Below, piece by piece: positions 46,990-60,760 of a DNA stretch of 64,000 nucleotides (positions are counted from its first letter, which is position 1; the number at the start of each line of letters is the position of its first letter). Under the pieces are notes generated by a model that was given only the letters and a program-made list of their open reading frames with translations, was not told where the DNA came from and ran no database searches. The position numbers were made by a program, and so were the translations under genes. Source of the DNA: Ophioderma brevispina. Lineage: Eukaryota > Echinodermata > Ophiuroidea > Amphilepidida > Ophiodermatidae. The stretch lies in assembly GCA_023653785.1 (NCBI GenBank), contig JAMKCH010056933.1, positions 1 to 64,000 on the forward strand. The letters run 5' to 3'.

Positions 46990-47708
46990 TGTGCATTTCA
47001 GTACATTAAAATTCCAAATTTAACTATTTTTATGATCAATAAGGATAACAATAGTCATCCAAAAATGTTCCAATTTTAGAACAGCTCAAATTTTTAGAAG
47101 CTTACCTTTGGAAACGATTTCACACAAGCTGAAGAGTACACATGTCCCCTATATTAGATGCCCTTATTTTGAAATAATGCTACCCCTTTCTTTTGACTTA
47201 ATTTATAGTCAATTGCCACTCCATTTTGAAGCTCAATTACAACATTCTGCCACTTGCAAAAGTGTTACAAAACTGGTACAGTGATGCATGAGTGTGTAAC
47301 AAATGTGTCAGTATCTCTTCCATTTGGTCTCACTTCACAGGCACGGCTCATAAATGTACCAGGACATGCTATCCCAGTGGGAAGGGGGTGATCAAACACG
47401 CGGTCACCCAAAATATTTACAACGGGCATCAAACTGCAACTCAATTTGCAATGTCACATGAATTAATCATGGTCTTGAGGGATTTCCTTTTAATTGCATT
47501 TTGTCAGTCTTCTCTGCTTTGTCAAATGCGACTTCATGCTTTTAAATCTAAACAAGAGTAAGTGAGAGAAAATCAAGAGAAATATCCGCAAGCGTAACTT
47601 TGATAGATAGGTACAATGAAAGTTGTTCAATTGGGGAACATAAACCCAAGCAAGGAATCACAAGTTAGTAGAGGGGTAGAAAAGCCGCACTGATAACTGT
47701 AAAGACCA

Positions 47709-47836
47709 TGGCATATCTTGGGGGTGCTTTCACCCCCCTCCCCCGTGCCAAAACATGCAAAATCAGCCTATTTTTGGCTTTTAGAGGTCCTTCCGCCCCC
47801 GGGGTCCCCCTCAAAAAGCAAGGTCTGGATATGCCA
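47709..47836. mobile_element. Small MITE with TGGCATATC ends
   Basis: The ends are TGGCATATCTTGG and, inverted, TGGCATATCCAGACC, with G and C runs inside. The design resembles the GGCGTAGC element at 556-994. It is 128 bp. Confidence 0.6.
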
Positions 47837-50800
47837 GTGGGAAAACTATACAATCAGATGCAATGGAAAACGCAAGTCATCTTACTAACTAGCAAAAGCA
47901 AAGCAATGTTTTTGCAGGATAAATTGATGTGATGCGACCTCTCCCAGCTGACTCTAATCTGATTACAAGCATTTTCAGCAGATGACATCTCATCAATAGT
48001 CGGAGCAACGCACCTTCCTAAATGACCCGTCAGATATCAATCGGGCTGGTCAGCAATTAACCCGACTTTGCAGCATTTTAATTTGCTCACCAGCTTACCT
48101 CCCCGCAATATACATGCTCGGATGCACATGTTTATGGGCTTGGGGCTTCCCAGGGGGCGGTAAACATGCAATTTTGTCACCCTTAATTCTTATACAGAAG
48201 GGAAAATCGTGCTTGTCATTCTCCATCAAATATTCCATTAATGTGGGATTTATTTCTGATATTCCTTTCCAAAATGACAGGGAGTATTCCGCATGTTTCT
48301 TCTCTTCTTATGCGCATCAGGCTGCCTAATAAGATATTCAACGGCATATTACCGCAACCAAGGCTATGACTGGTTCTCCACTTATTCTCAAAATGTGCTT
48401 CCCATGGGCTCATTGAGATCTTGAATTACTTCTGTACCTTACAATTCAAAGTATTCATGATCAGATATTACTCTCCCAATTTTCTTTTTCCCATCTATGA
48501 ATTCAATGTCATTTTCAGCACTTGTAAATCAATATATCCCCCACAAGAATTTTGCTCGAACCCTCTCATGTCAGTTAGCAGCTCAAGGCATTCATATTTT
48601 GATAATGCGAGTTAAATTACAAAAACAAAAACAAGCAATTCCAAACCAATCATCTCTACCTCACCTGACACAACCATCCTGATCTTTTAATGCAAATCGA
48701 TGCGAGGAAGTACTACCTATCAAACAGCAATCATTACTTAATTTCACGCCACATTTTCCCCCTAAATTATATTTAACAATCCTTGGCATTGGAACAATTT
48801 GGTTGTCAAGACTCTTGAGTGAGGAAACCCAGGAATGCAATGAAAAAAGAGGTTTATTTAGCAAGCAATCCACTGCTAGCCGCGGGGGCTTACATAGGAC
48901 TCACAATATGGATGGCCGGGTAGTTGCATATCTATTCTCTCAGATTTACAGACCTACGGGGATTTTGTCTGTTGAGTTTGGCTTGCCAAATGCATGTAGT
49001 TACAATTTTCAAGAGCTTCCCCTCATTCTACACCAAAAAATTGTCTTTGTACTCCGTTTTCTTTGAGGCACAAATATGAAAAGAATGTCGCACCAAGCCC
49101 CCGAAATTTAAAATCGACGGTGTGTGTGTGCAGAGTTGAGAAAAATTGCACTCCTCGGCAACGCGTTTTCAGTGAGTCTATTAAAAACAATTGTTAGTCT
49201 TTCAGTTCACGTAATCTTTGAATACTGCGCCAACCACTGAGAGAGCGCTCCTGGTGATTCTCAATGACAGAAATGGGTTCAATTTTGTAATTGTATGCCC
49301 CGCTGCATCCTCGTCAAAAGACTTTGGCACTGCGAGGTATTCACACACGGTACTACAATTTCAACCATGTGTGTCCCGTCTGGAGTAGTGCTCACCAAGG
49401 AGATTAGTGAAGGCCCACGTAATATTGCATTGGGCTGCCATTACTACTTGCTAGTGCTACCAGTAAATGTAATTCGGCTTGGCTGGGGATGAATAATTCA
49501 CAGTGGGGAGTTCACTGAAAGATGTTAAATTATATTCCATTGTATCAACTTCAATCTGTTACTTATGTGGTTTTCAAATCAAACTGTAGGATTAATGGCT
49601 ATTATGCTCACCCAGAAATATCGAAAACAAGAATTACTCAACAGATTTATTTTAAACTTGGTTCTTATAAAGAATAAATTTCAGGGCACATTCCTTCCAA
49701 AAATTCTTGTTGCTACTTTTAATTTCTTTGGTTTTATCATTTTAAAAAAATCCCTACGTTTGAAGTATATAATGATTAATTTTTTAATTTCAAATCTGAC
49801 GAGAGAATTTTTCAAATTTAATTCTCTTTGATGTGACACCTTATTTGTTCAAATTGAAGGTTGTACTTCTTTGTAAATAATAGTTATTAAGATTGGCATT
49901 CTAGTATTTGTAGGAAAAAATATTTTAAGTACTAACATTACCTATATCAAAACACCACTAATTTGTCTTGGCCAGTACACAAAGAAATAATTTTTTCTTC
50001 AAATCCAAAACATTTGAAAGAATACAAAAAACCCCTCATAGATAATCTACAAATTCAAGGGGGAAATGCAACAAAATGTAGGTTTTTTTTACAGTTTGTT
50101 CATTTTTGACCATTCTTGCACAGTGTAGTCTATGGGAAATTGAAACCATAAAATATGAATTTATTAAAAAATGCCTTTGCTGAAAATTGAAATTGGCATA
50201 CATGTTTCTGTCACCATCTCATTCCAAGCAATTTTCAACATAATCTACCCAGGACACTGTAGTCAATAATCCTACCTTAAATAAGATTATTTAGGGAGTT
50301 GGGAATCAAAATTCTCAAAATAATTTCACATTCACTATGCAAAATACAAACTTAGTATGAATTTCAATTATGCTGCATTTCAAGTATATACAAGCTTCAA
50401 GTTTCATTTACAACACATGTAAATGGTTACCTTTTCTTCTCTGTACTTTCAAAATTTGTCTTATCTGACCAATTTTTACCATGAACCACAACTATTTCCT
50501 TGATGACAATTTTTACACTGGCCAGTCAGTCTTCTCAATCTCACCTGGGAAATGCTCCATACAGTCTTGTTTCCAGTTGTTCCTCACTAATGCTCTCTCT
50601 ACCTGCTTCAGTGAGATTGGATGAAACCTAACCCGCCCACTGAAATCGCTTTGATAAATGCTAAGATTTCTTTTTGGGAGTAACATATTCATTCATACAT
50701 GTACTTCTTGTAACGGGGCATATGCAGCTAGCATGTGAAATGCCAAAAATCTATGTGGGTTCCTGATTTTCTATTTTGTCCCGAAAACAATTTAATAGCT

Positions 50801-50860
50801 TCCAAGCAGCTCTTCCTTAACACTTCAATCCGGGTAGATACAGTATAGATTATAACACAT
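47837..50860. other. Non-coding stretch, repeat-poor
   Basis: No exon with homology was found. The open frames (60-88 codons) lack domains or splice context. Confidence 0.55.
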
Positions 50861-51040
50861 AAGTCGGTGGTTTTAAGATGGATTCCCTGTTTCAAATGAA
50901 TACAAACAAGCTTAGTCATAAGACAGTGGCTTTTGAGATGACTTCCCTGACTGAAGTTAGTACAAAGATGCCTAGTCTTAGGTCAGTGGCTTTTGAGATG
51001 GCTTCCATGTGGGCACTTGGGAAGTTATCCGATCATTTGG
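50861..51040. repeat. 60-bp tandem repeat, three units, with inverted partner
   Basis: The anchor TTTT(A/G)AGATG recurs at 50871, 50931 and 50991, exactly 60 bp apart. Just downstream (about 51041-51085) lies an inverted form, CCATCTCAAAATCCACTGAC and AGATTAGGCTTGTTTG. The open frame through it (50878-51063) encodes repeats of VAFEM-type residues and is probably not a gene. Confidence 0.85.
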
Positions 51041-52051
51041 CAAGCCATCTCAAAATCCACTGACCTAAGATTAGGCTTGTTTGTATACAATGGAGTACAT
51101 TTCATGCTGATTCCATTTTGGTCATGCAAGTGCATAATTTTGAATTTTTTTAGCAAAATAATGTTGATCTCTGGGCGACTTCAGTTGCCTGCAGAAACCA
51201 CATTTTTTTTACACTAAATTCAATTTTCCACCTCCTCCCTCAGTTCCAATTATAGATGTTGGAAATTGGACAGGGAGCAAGCAAAACAAGTGCCATTGAT
51301 AATGCTCACAAACCAAGGCCACACAAATTACTGAGCACTGTAACCATAATGTAAGTAGTAGTGGACTGGGTCCTTTGTGGGGAGGCCAGGGCACGCATCA
51401 CAGTCAATTTAACCAGAGACTGTAACGTTTGGATAGAAAATGCTTTTTGATTTGGAGAACACACAAGCCTCGAGCGAGGCTGCAGTAATTTTAAAGAAGC
51501 AGGCAGTATTATTGCTTTTGTTACATGACGTCAGGTTGGAAACGGCGCCGGACTAGTCTCTACCCGATGCCCCTCTCGCTTTCATCAACGCTCAATGACC
51601 GTGTATGTAGAGTGCTATCTACTGAAGATAGCCACAATACAGACTGGTCAACCAGACTTTGCAATAAGCACATTGGTTTAAATGAAACTCAGCCTGCCCA
51701 CATAACAAACACCGTGTCATTCTATTACTTCCTGGGTTCATTTCCCCCCTTCTCCTAATCGCTGATTGCCAAACTGTGACGTCAACAGAGGGACACTGGG
51801 CAGTAGCTTATTTCTTCAATCCACTCAACAAGGCACATACATATCTCTGAGGCCCATTGATCAAACCCTACTAATGCCAATTAGCAAAGAAAAGTCTTTC
51901 TAAACTACTTTCTTGACACATATAAACAATTTTAACTCTCTCAATCTCTTCAGACATTTATATTTTTCATATTTAAAAAGGTATTAAAATATGGAGTCTA
52001 TTTGTTCTTGTTTCACAATGCTGAATATTCTTCTTGAAGACACTAAAGTCG

Positions 52052-52246
52052 CTGCCAGAATTGTTCAGAGGTCGGCAACGCGCGCGTCGCAATATCTGCA
52101 TAAAAGGGGCGGAGACTATGGGTAGCCTCATACGCGATTAACCAATGGGGAGGCCAACCTACTCAAACAAGCCAATCGGGATTCACTTCCGTGTTGACGC
52201 ACGTCACGCTCGGCGCACGGTAAATAACTCTGAACAATTCTGGCAG
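52052..52246. mobile_element. MITE with perfect 19-bp CTGCCAGAATTGTTCAGAG ends
   Basis: A 195-bp element with exact inverted ends at 52052-52070 and 52228-52246. The interior is GC-rich with CGCGCG. No clear target-site duplication is visible at the borders. Confidence 0.85.
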
Positions 52247-55200
52247 AGAGTATAAATGTCTAATTTTCTTGTCTTATCCTTTTTACTGAGCATATATCTC
52301 CTCTACAATTGTTTTCATATTTATCTACTTAAAGAAATCCTTGTCTTCATGTTTTGACACAGAAAGGCTACAAATAAGTAAGGACTCCCTAAAAATCTGT
52401 ACAGAAAATGGAACAAGTTTGTTTTGAGCCATTTTGCTAACAGAAAATGATGAGAAATGGTGATACTGCAATGCAGACAGTTTGGATTTGTTCATGCTAT
52501 GAAGGTAACTTGTAATGTACTTTTATCATGACCTGTGTTGCTAACACACTACTAGTTTTTTTACTACAGGCAAAAGCAGAAATTCATCAACAATAATATA
52601 GTAGCGGCCAATGTCGCAATCACAAGGTCTGCTGTATATGCCTCAACTATTGATTAGAAAGACTTTGCAATTTGCCACTGTTGTCCCCCTAAGGCAGGAT
52701 AAGCCAGTCGGCCAGAAAAGACGAGTCAACTCGTCACACACAGTACAAGCAAGGACTTGTCCACGTCGGTGACTTCTGAACTTTTTGCAACCGTGTCACT
52801 GAAATTGAGTTCTAGACATGTTCACCCTACGATGGCCAAACCCTGTCACATGTTTGGATTTCATCTCGCTGATCAAATACGAGAAGGCAAGAAAACAGGC
52901 TTATACATATCTTCAATTTTCTAGCAATTACCTACTGTGCACGTGTAAGCATCAGACCCACGTGTACATGACATGACTGGGGGTCTCACAGGGACACAAC
53001 TCTCTCACTCTATCTACAGCTTCATTTAGTTCTGACATTTTGGATGACATTGTGATGCATGTAACCAACTTTTGATGGAAATACCCTGTAGCATTTTTCT
53101 CCTTGCCAGGTCCCTCCTTTTTCTCAGCTTGGTGTATAACATGGCAGAATGCTATCGCCACATTTTTGTCAACTTATTCACAGGTTTTAATACCAAGTAA
53201 CCACTGGATAACTAGGTACCCTTTTAGATAATCATCGGATCAGTAGTAAAACACTTATTTGTTGTACAAATCATGAAGGCAAAATACCTATAAAAATAGA
53301 TGGTGTACTATCAATTTTAGAAAATTGTATAACACAGTTATAAATATCACTCTCGCTCATGTTAACTCCATATTGTGCAGTTCTAAGTCTAACCTTCAAA
53401 GATTTAAAACATACCAAACTTGTAATTATGCAGTGTGTAACTATGTCCCTCCTGACCCAACATGACCTCTGACCCCACATGTATTGAGGTAGATCCAAAG
53501 TTCCACTCCCTCCAAGTTTCAGAAAAGTACAGTTTGCGCGATCAAGGATGTTTAGTTAGGTGGTCAAATTCTGAAATAAAGTTGCCTCATATTGTCATAT
53601 TTGTAATTTAGGACTACTCATCTTTTTCCTAAAAAATAAACCAAAATGGAACATCATAAATCATGGAAACTGCATTTCCAGATTGCTCATGTTCATGTCA
53701 ACAATTATACACCAATTTTGTCAAGATCGAAGCGTTTTGAAAATTTGGCCCCCTGTACAATGATCAATCAAAAGAAGTTCAATGACCTTTATCACATTTT
53801 CACCCATATCTCTGTAACTGAACATCGCAGATATGCCAAACTATATATTTTCCGATTCCTTATGATTAGTCGAATCATTTGAGATACTTTTCAACAAAAG
53901 TGAACTACTTTACGATTAATTCCGCTTAATCCAAGATGGCCGCCAAAAGGACCACTTGGGACAATATTTGATTTTGGTAACATCAGAATTCTTGAAGATG
54001 GCATACTCGTGCCAAAAATCACGGGGGTGACGGAGGGGCGGTAAAAGGACCACTTTGCGCTGATTTTTCAAAATAAAAGATTCACTTTATGGTGATGAAA
54101 TTTTCCAATTTTACCAAAAAATCTTTTTTGAATCTTGCACCCCTAAATAAACCCTGTGTACAGCCCTGCTCCCACCCAAAACAAACAAATATTGCCTTGA
54201 CTGTACTCTACTGTACATGCAATACATCCCAATACTTTTAATAACTTGCAAAACCATTGTGTTGTGTAGAGATATAGGTTGATGACTGCTCATGGACAAA
54301 ATCAATGGCAGTCTGTTCGTCCAAAGAAAACATAGTCCAAAATGGGCTCACGATTACATTACACTCTCTTATATTAAACTCCAGAAGTGATATGTGGTGT
54401 TATAGAGTATTGTGTAATAAACCTATTGATATAACACCGGCTCAGCAAATAACATTAATAGCCCTGGTATTTGTTGTCTGAAACCAACACCGAAAACTAT
54501 TTGCTGAAAAAAATGCCATTAACGGTCCAATATCATGCCAAGAAATTAGCATAATTGATGTCACTTCTTTATTGATTCCTTTCAAATGACTGTAACCTTT
54601 CAATTTGTGCAGTCTCTGCTTTGTATTCATCCTATGTCAGTGCTTAATGAACTGTTAATTCAGGGAGACAGTCTGAAACAATGCACTTGTTATAGCCCAA
54701 AGGAAGAGAGAGGTTCTCGTATTACACAGTTAACATAACTAATTAATGCTACAAAATTATTCATGTCAATGCAGCTGGTCAAATATACCAGGAGCATTCA
54801 GATATCCCATTAAATTGGTGATACATAATTCAATGATAGTGTTTACTCTGATGGCTTTAATTATGTGATGATTCTGTATCGGATCCCATCCTAAAATAAT
54901 AACTGATACTAAACAAAGGAAATATATCAAAATAACAAAACAAAGACAAAAACAAAAAAACAAAACAAAATATAAAAAAGAAAGTGAAAACTAAATCTAC
55001 AAGTAAAACCAGGCATAAATTAAGCTCCTCAAATAACTTAACCACCAAGCAATATATAACAACAAAGAAAGACAAAGTACTAATTTTGAATTTGGTGAAT
55101 ATTAGGGTTTTTTCTAGTTGTGGCCTTGGTGAAGTAAAAAATACACTTGGCCTTCCTATTTTGGCATACATTAGGCTAATTTTGCTTGACATACCTAATA

Positions 55201-58200
55201 TTACTAGAAACAAAGAACTACATCTTTTCAATTATCTACATCATATCCAGTGTAATTCCAGTTATTCAACAAATAGTGTTTATTTGTATGCCTCTTTGGT
55301 CAGGGGTTTCCTGTTCTGGGTAGAGAAAAAAGAAAACAGCAAGATGTAATGGTCCAATATGGGGTTGCTGAAGGGCAAGTGTTCATTAAGACTCCATACT
55401 CAACACACATACAAAACATCCCATATTTACATTTCACCCCGATCCACACTCGCGTCTATTTTCACAGTTTAAATGTCCGCATGGCGAGTGCTGTTAAAAC
55501 ATCTCGGAATCTGGGTAATAGAGTTAACCCGCTACTCACCACTCCTTTCCTCTCTCTCACTCTCCGACAACAATACTGCCTGATGGAGTTGGCTTCAATC
55601 TCGCAGCGAGATGACAGGGCTCACTTTGATCCAATTCAGACGGGAATCCCTGGCAACACAGCTTAGTCCCCTGTGTGTTGATGACCTGCTATCCAATATA
55701 TTAATGGCCCAAATTATAAACAGCACCTTGCAGTTTCTGATGTCATAAATGCTTCATATCTACCGGGATATGATGCACGAGGGCAGCCCAGTGGCAGCCA
55801 TCTTGGAAATTTGCCTAGTTCATTTACGGTGTGTGCTCTGGCGGCGCTGAGTGAAAATAAAATATAATTTGTAGGGGAAAATGCTGTTATTCGTATTTAC
55901 TATGGGATGGGAAAAGAGTGTTTTGCCTGTGGCAATTGAGTGGTTGTACATTTTTAGCAATGCATGCAAGCATTCTTTTAAACACATCGCAATTGGGGGT
56001 TTCCCGCTTTCATAAGTTAATCTCCAAACACGTTTCAAACTGTTCATTCGACCTGACACGTATTTTTATAATATGTGATTTCTGCTTATTCTACTTAACA
56101 CAATATAAACAAGCCTTCTTGTGTGGAACTTGTTCCCCTACTTTTCCTAAGCAGAACTGACAGATCCCATCGGGGCCAGCATACATGCGAATTGCATCAT
56201 TCATTTTACTCTGTTATGGCAATGCGTTTTGGAGAGAATAAATTAAGCAAGCACTAGACTAATACCATAATTGAAAATGCCTTCAAATGGATTGGCGCAA
56301 TGAAACCCGCAGTGCCGTGCCATCAGTTTCGATTCTTCACTGGATAACATTTGATTGAAATAGGGGTAATGTTGTGCATGCACGCAACATCTGGCTGGAG
56401 TGCACACATCTTGGGGGCATCCAAATCCAGATTCAATTCTCAAAATCCCCTTTCGCTGCAATACCACTCATTTGTATTCCACCTGCACCGAATGTAGTGA
56501 GAAATGCAGATGTGTCGTGTGAATGCATCCATACCTTTACAAGCGATGCTTGTTGGCTGAAGATATTAGGCATTGGGTTGTGGGCAACAAGGCACCTTGA
56601 GGTGAAAACCAAATCAGGCTAGAGACTGCAGCCCGGGTTTTACACCTCTACATTTGATATTCCATCTGCTACCCAGCACCACCTTACCTAGAGCTTTGCA
56701 ACCCATAACTGTTTCCATGACAGGGGGATAAAGCACGTCTACACATCAGGCCACGTTTTCCACCCCAATCAAAGCAATCACAGATTTTACGCTCCTTTTC
56801 TCTCCCCGAGGCCATGCAATGAGCGCAGCATAGCAATGATCGGCCAAACCTGTGCCAAACCGGTCTGACACGAACCTCTCTGCTGCATTTTTTCCCACCC
56901 GAATCTGATATGCAAAACAAATCGGTAGATGTAGCGTAATGCGGTATGTATCAAAATTCTGCTGTGTGCAGCCGAATTTGTGAATTTATACAATATGGCA
57001 TAGATTCGGGAGTAGGAGTACGATCAGTTTACCCTATTTTTCAATATCTGTGCAAATCCCTAGATGCTAGGAGAGGCCATTGCTCCCTTCCACACTGAAC
57101 TGAAATGAGTTTACCGGGTATACTATGACACACGCAAGTCATGTGCTTCACAAATTTCACACGAGAATCCAAAGCACAAACATGGCCGCTATCTTCACAA
57201 CCATTGTTAGCAAATGGCACAAAATAAACTGTTGCCTGGTAATTTTTTAAGTACAGTTGATCTTTAATAGGATGTTTTTTTGTCTTTTGATTAATCGTAT
57301 CTTATGCACACTATTCTACCTTCCTGACACACAAATAGTAAATATTTTGTAATTTGTATAACAAAACAAGCAAATCTAGAATTATGAACAGCTGAAGTGT
57401 AAACTAAAAGGTGAGCCTGACATTATTCTGGGTATTATCTGACAGCAGTGTCAAACAGGGTATTTATCTCATAGATGAGGGATCTGCAGGCGAGCTAACT
57501 TCATGCTCCAATGGCGAATTTTGCTAGAATCCAGACCCTGCATATTGAACTCGGGTGTTAACGGCTCTACGCTATGCCATTACATGGAAACGAGCTTGCC
57601 GAATGCTTCTCAGCTAGTGTTACTATCAAAATGCATGCGTTCTGGCGCAACTCGCCAGATGCGGTGAAGATAAAACACAAACATGGTGCTGGATGCCACT
57701 ACACATGTACATCTGATCCTGTGCACACTACAACTTGGCTTCAATCCCAACCTCCGGGGCTAAGTTCTAATAGCTATCTACTGAAGATGGGTGTTGAATG
57801 ACAAGCACAGCATAACAGTGCATTACAACTTATCTTTCTCTATAGAGAGAGATGGTGTGAGGGGGAGTGAGAAAAAGAGCAAATATTCCAACGTTCCAAT
57901 GAACAGGCTCAAATTCTGACTGTCAACAAATTTGGGGCGTAACAGGCTTTTAAAAATTCCAATAAAGCGACCTGTTACTGCTATGAATTTTCCCATAAAT
58001 CATCATTGAAAGGACAAATAAGTAAATTGATAAGTAACGACAACCAGTTTTACCTACTGTCAAGCTCCGTTCATATTTTAATATCCTTTCCAGATGACAT
58101 AAGCCAGAATCTTTCCCACCTAACCCCAATACAATCACATGATACAAGCTCAGAAAGTGGGTCAACGTGCATCTCTCTCTTGCCCGATTCTTGCCCCAGC

Positions 58201-59676
58201 CTGAACCGTCATATTCACACATATATTATCCCCAAGATGATCGGCACCCACTGGCTGGATGTATCCTGCAGGCTCCTACTGGATGAACTTCTAACCTTTG
58301 AGGTACCGGTACATTTGTCCATCCTCGCTCTCTTTACGACTGCATGAGCAATGAATTTCCACTGTAATTATATTAGGGAGATGTTTATCAATACACTTTT
58401 GTCAAAAATGTGCATGTGCGTGTAATATTTTCAAAATGATTTCCTACTTCTGAAAAGGAAACCCCAGTCCATTTGCCATGATAACATAATTTTCATTAAA
58501 TTCAAAATAGTAATAAGCTACATGGAAATTAAGCCGCCACAAAATTTTAATAATGCACGGCTTTCTACTGGTCAAATTTACGGTGTTGTGGAGCATGTGC
58601 TAAATTTAGTCAAGTTTAGAATTCGCCCATCCCTTGCCATTGCTGAATAAGTGTGCCCCCAACTGACAAACACAATCTCCAGTAATCAAGATGAGAAGAA
58701 CGGGAGGAAAAAGAGATTTGATTGAGGTGAAGACCTCGGCTCTTTAACCAGTCCGCCGCTTTCTCCACAGTCCATCCCGAGTTATTTCCATTGGCAGAAA
58801 CAAAATAATTGGATAATCAAGGTGCAACTTGTAATGCCATGGTGGGCAAGTGGGAAATTACAATTATACAAATGCATTGCAAGGAACTTGCAATCTCCAA
58901 GGGGGAATTTCTGACATCTGCAATTCCATCACAATCAGATAGTCGGCATTATCTCTATACATCATCTTCTCCCTGCAATTTGTGTTTGATTTTTTGCCAC
59001 GGAGATAATAACATAGGGAGGTTCACATGCACACACACCACGACTTGGCTGGGTGTGCGTATGTGGTTACCATTAAGTACCTCACAAGATAAATGGTTTT
59101 AATTTAAAATAATTCAAATTTGACAATGACTGACAGCTTTTCCATTTCACACAGGTTCACTAGTGAATTACTGTGCACACACAAGATGGCTGCTGCCTAG
59201 GCGGTGGACTCATAATGCTATCATCAAGTGGTGGGCATGCCTCCCTCTCACCTCACTAAATTAAGCTAGGATATTGCGGCCAATTTCATGTCAACCCATA
59301 CCTCATTTGCATATACCGCCAATATATTTAGTATGCACAGCGTGAATGGGAATGTGAAGACGACAGGAAACAACCTTCATACAGACCAATGGATTGCGTA
59401 TTATTCTCTCGGTAAGATTAACAAATTGATTCTCATATGCCACACACACTCACTATGAATAAAACATGATCACTTTCTTTATAGTCAGAAGACTTAGCTT
59501 GTATAGTTCATTAAATCCACTGGTTGCTTAGACAGGAATTTAAAGGAGGAATAGCCTTTCCCCTTCCCGTTTAAATCAGCTGACATCTCACTGCGTATTT
59601 ATCAGTATATCCAGTTTCTTTTGGTAATCCATCTTCTTTCCCAACTCAACCGATCCCACCCCTGTTTGCCCTATAA
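52247..59676. other. Long gene-free, repeat-poor stretch
   Basis: No gene or MITE was recognised in about 7.4 kb. Base composition is more even than in the repeat-rich parts, especially after 55.4 kb. Open frames of up to 124 codons (for example 54857-55231, minus, Phe/Leu-rich from an A-rich tract) have no recognisable domain. Confidence 0.5.
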
Positions 59677-60469
59677 GAGCGTGTGCGAGCGCTTAGCAAC
59701 CTCATCAATTTCATGGCAGTAGATCAATACCCGTACACGTTCTCGTACACTCCACAAAGCACAAAATGTCCGATAAGTTAACTGCAGTGGTATATAAAAC
59801 CAATGGCTTCTCTTGGAGTGCCTTGAGGTGTATTACAACTCAAGCAATAGTGCTTGTTAGCTACTACTACCACGCAATTCTGTCAGTTTTGGCAATGTCT
59901 CACTAGAAGGCCCGACAGTATAAGTAGGGGAGGTCACTCGATAGCCAGTAGAGCTACTTCCGTCAGCTAAACTTCAGGCTAAGAGATGTGGAAAGGCTCA
60001 TTAAAAACTGAATGGCGATCGACAGATCACAAAATACCCCACTTTAACTCGGATAGATTTCTCGACAAAAGCACAACCTTCCAATGCATCTTGAAATGCA
60101 TCAGACCTATTTAAGGGATCACACAATGTTTGTGCCAGTGTACTTTGTTTTTGTCCATTTTCACAAATTATACAATAAGGCAAATTTGTAGCTCTTATGG
60201 AAAGTTTTGTCAGGTTTTTCAACAGTTAGGTGATCACATTATAATCACAGCTGTTTGAAAGTCTCATTTATTATGACAAAACCAAAATAACACAAAAAAT
60301 ATCTAGTAACTAGTAATAACTAGTATTTATTCTACTCACTTCATTCTGTGTAAATTTTACGAAATTCCATTGCGGGCAAATATGATTTTTCTTAAAAATC
60401 TAGCTTAACACGTCCTTCTATGGAGAATGGGCATATAGAGGGCGCTACAACAAACAAATAATGGCCGTT
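59677..60469. repeat. Local direct duplication 3, copy A
   Basis: Colinear with 60761-61559. The first 591 bp (59677-60267) align without a gap at offset 1084; a short diverged indel zone follows before identity resumes. After this copy comes 268 bp absent from the other copy, then 23 A (60738-60760). Confidence 0.93.
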
Positions 60470-60537
60470 CAGGCGGTGGCGGCCAAGCCTCATTCATTAT
60501 AGCAATTCACCAAAAATATCAAAAGAAATTATGGCAA

Positions 60538-60730
60538 TACGGAGTGCAAACCACAAACCAATTTGGGTGCTTTGATGGGGGTCGGTCATGGGTGTTCCCA
60601 TGACCTACATACGACCTCGTCCTCGTTCGTTATTAACACAAAAACATTCAGAAATAACCCTTCCAGTGGAGTTGATTCTTCAACTCCAACGGTTTTGGAA
60701 TAAGAAAATATTCCTTGACAACATATAAAA
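60538..60730. repeat. Dispersed repeat shared with 45530-45720
   Basis: This lies within the segment present only after copy A of duplication 3, directly before the A run. It is therefore either an insertion in one haplotype or the repeat where a contig ended. Confidence 0.65.
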
Positions 60731-60760
60731 AATTCAGAAAAAAAAAAAAAAAAAAAAAAA

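Noticed and set aside
54857..55231. 124-codon Phe/Leu-rich frame suggesting a membrane protein
   Set aside because: The hydrophobic run comes from an A-rich tract read as TTT/CTT codons on the minus strand.
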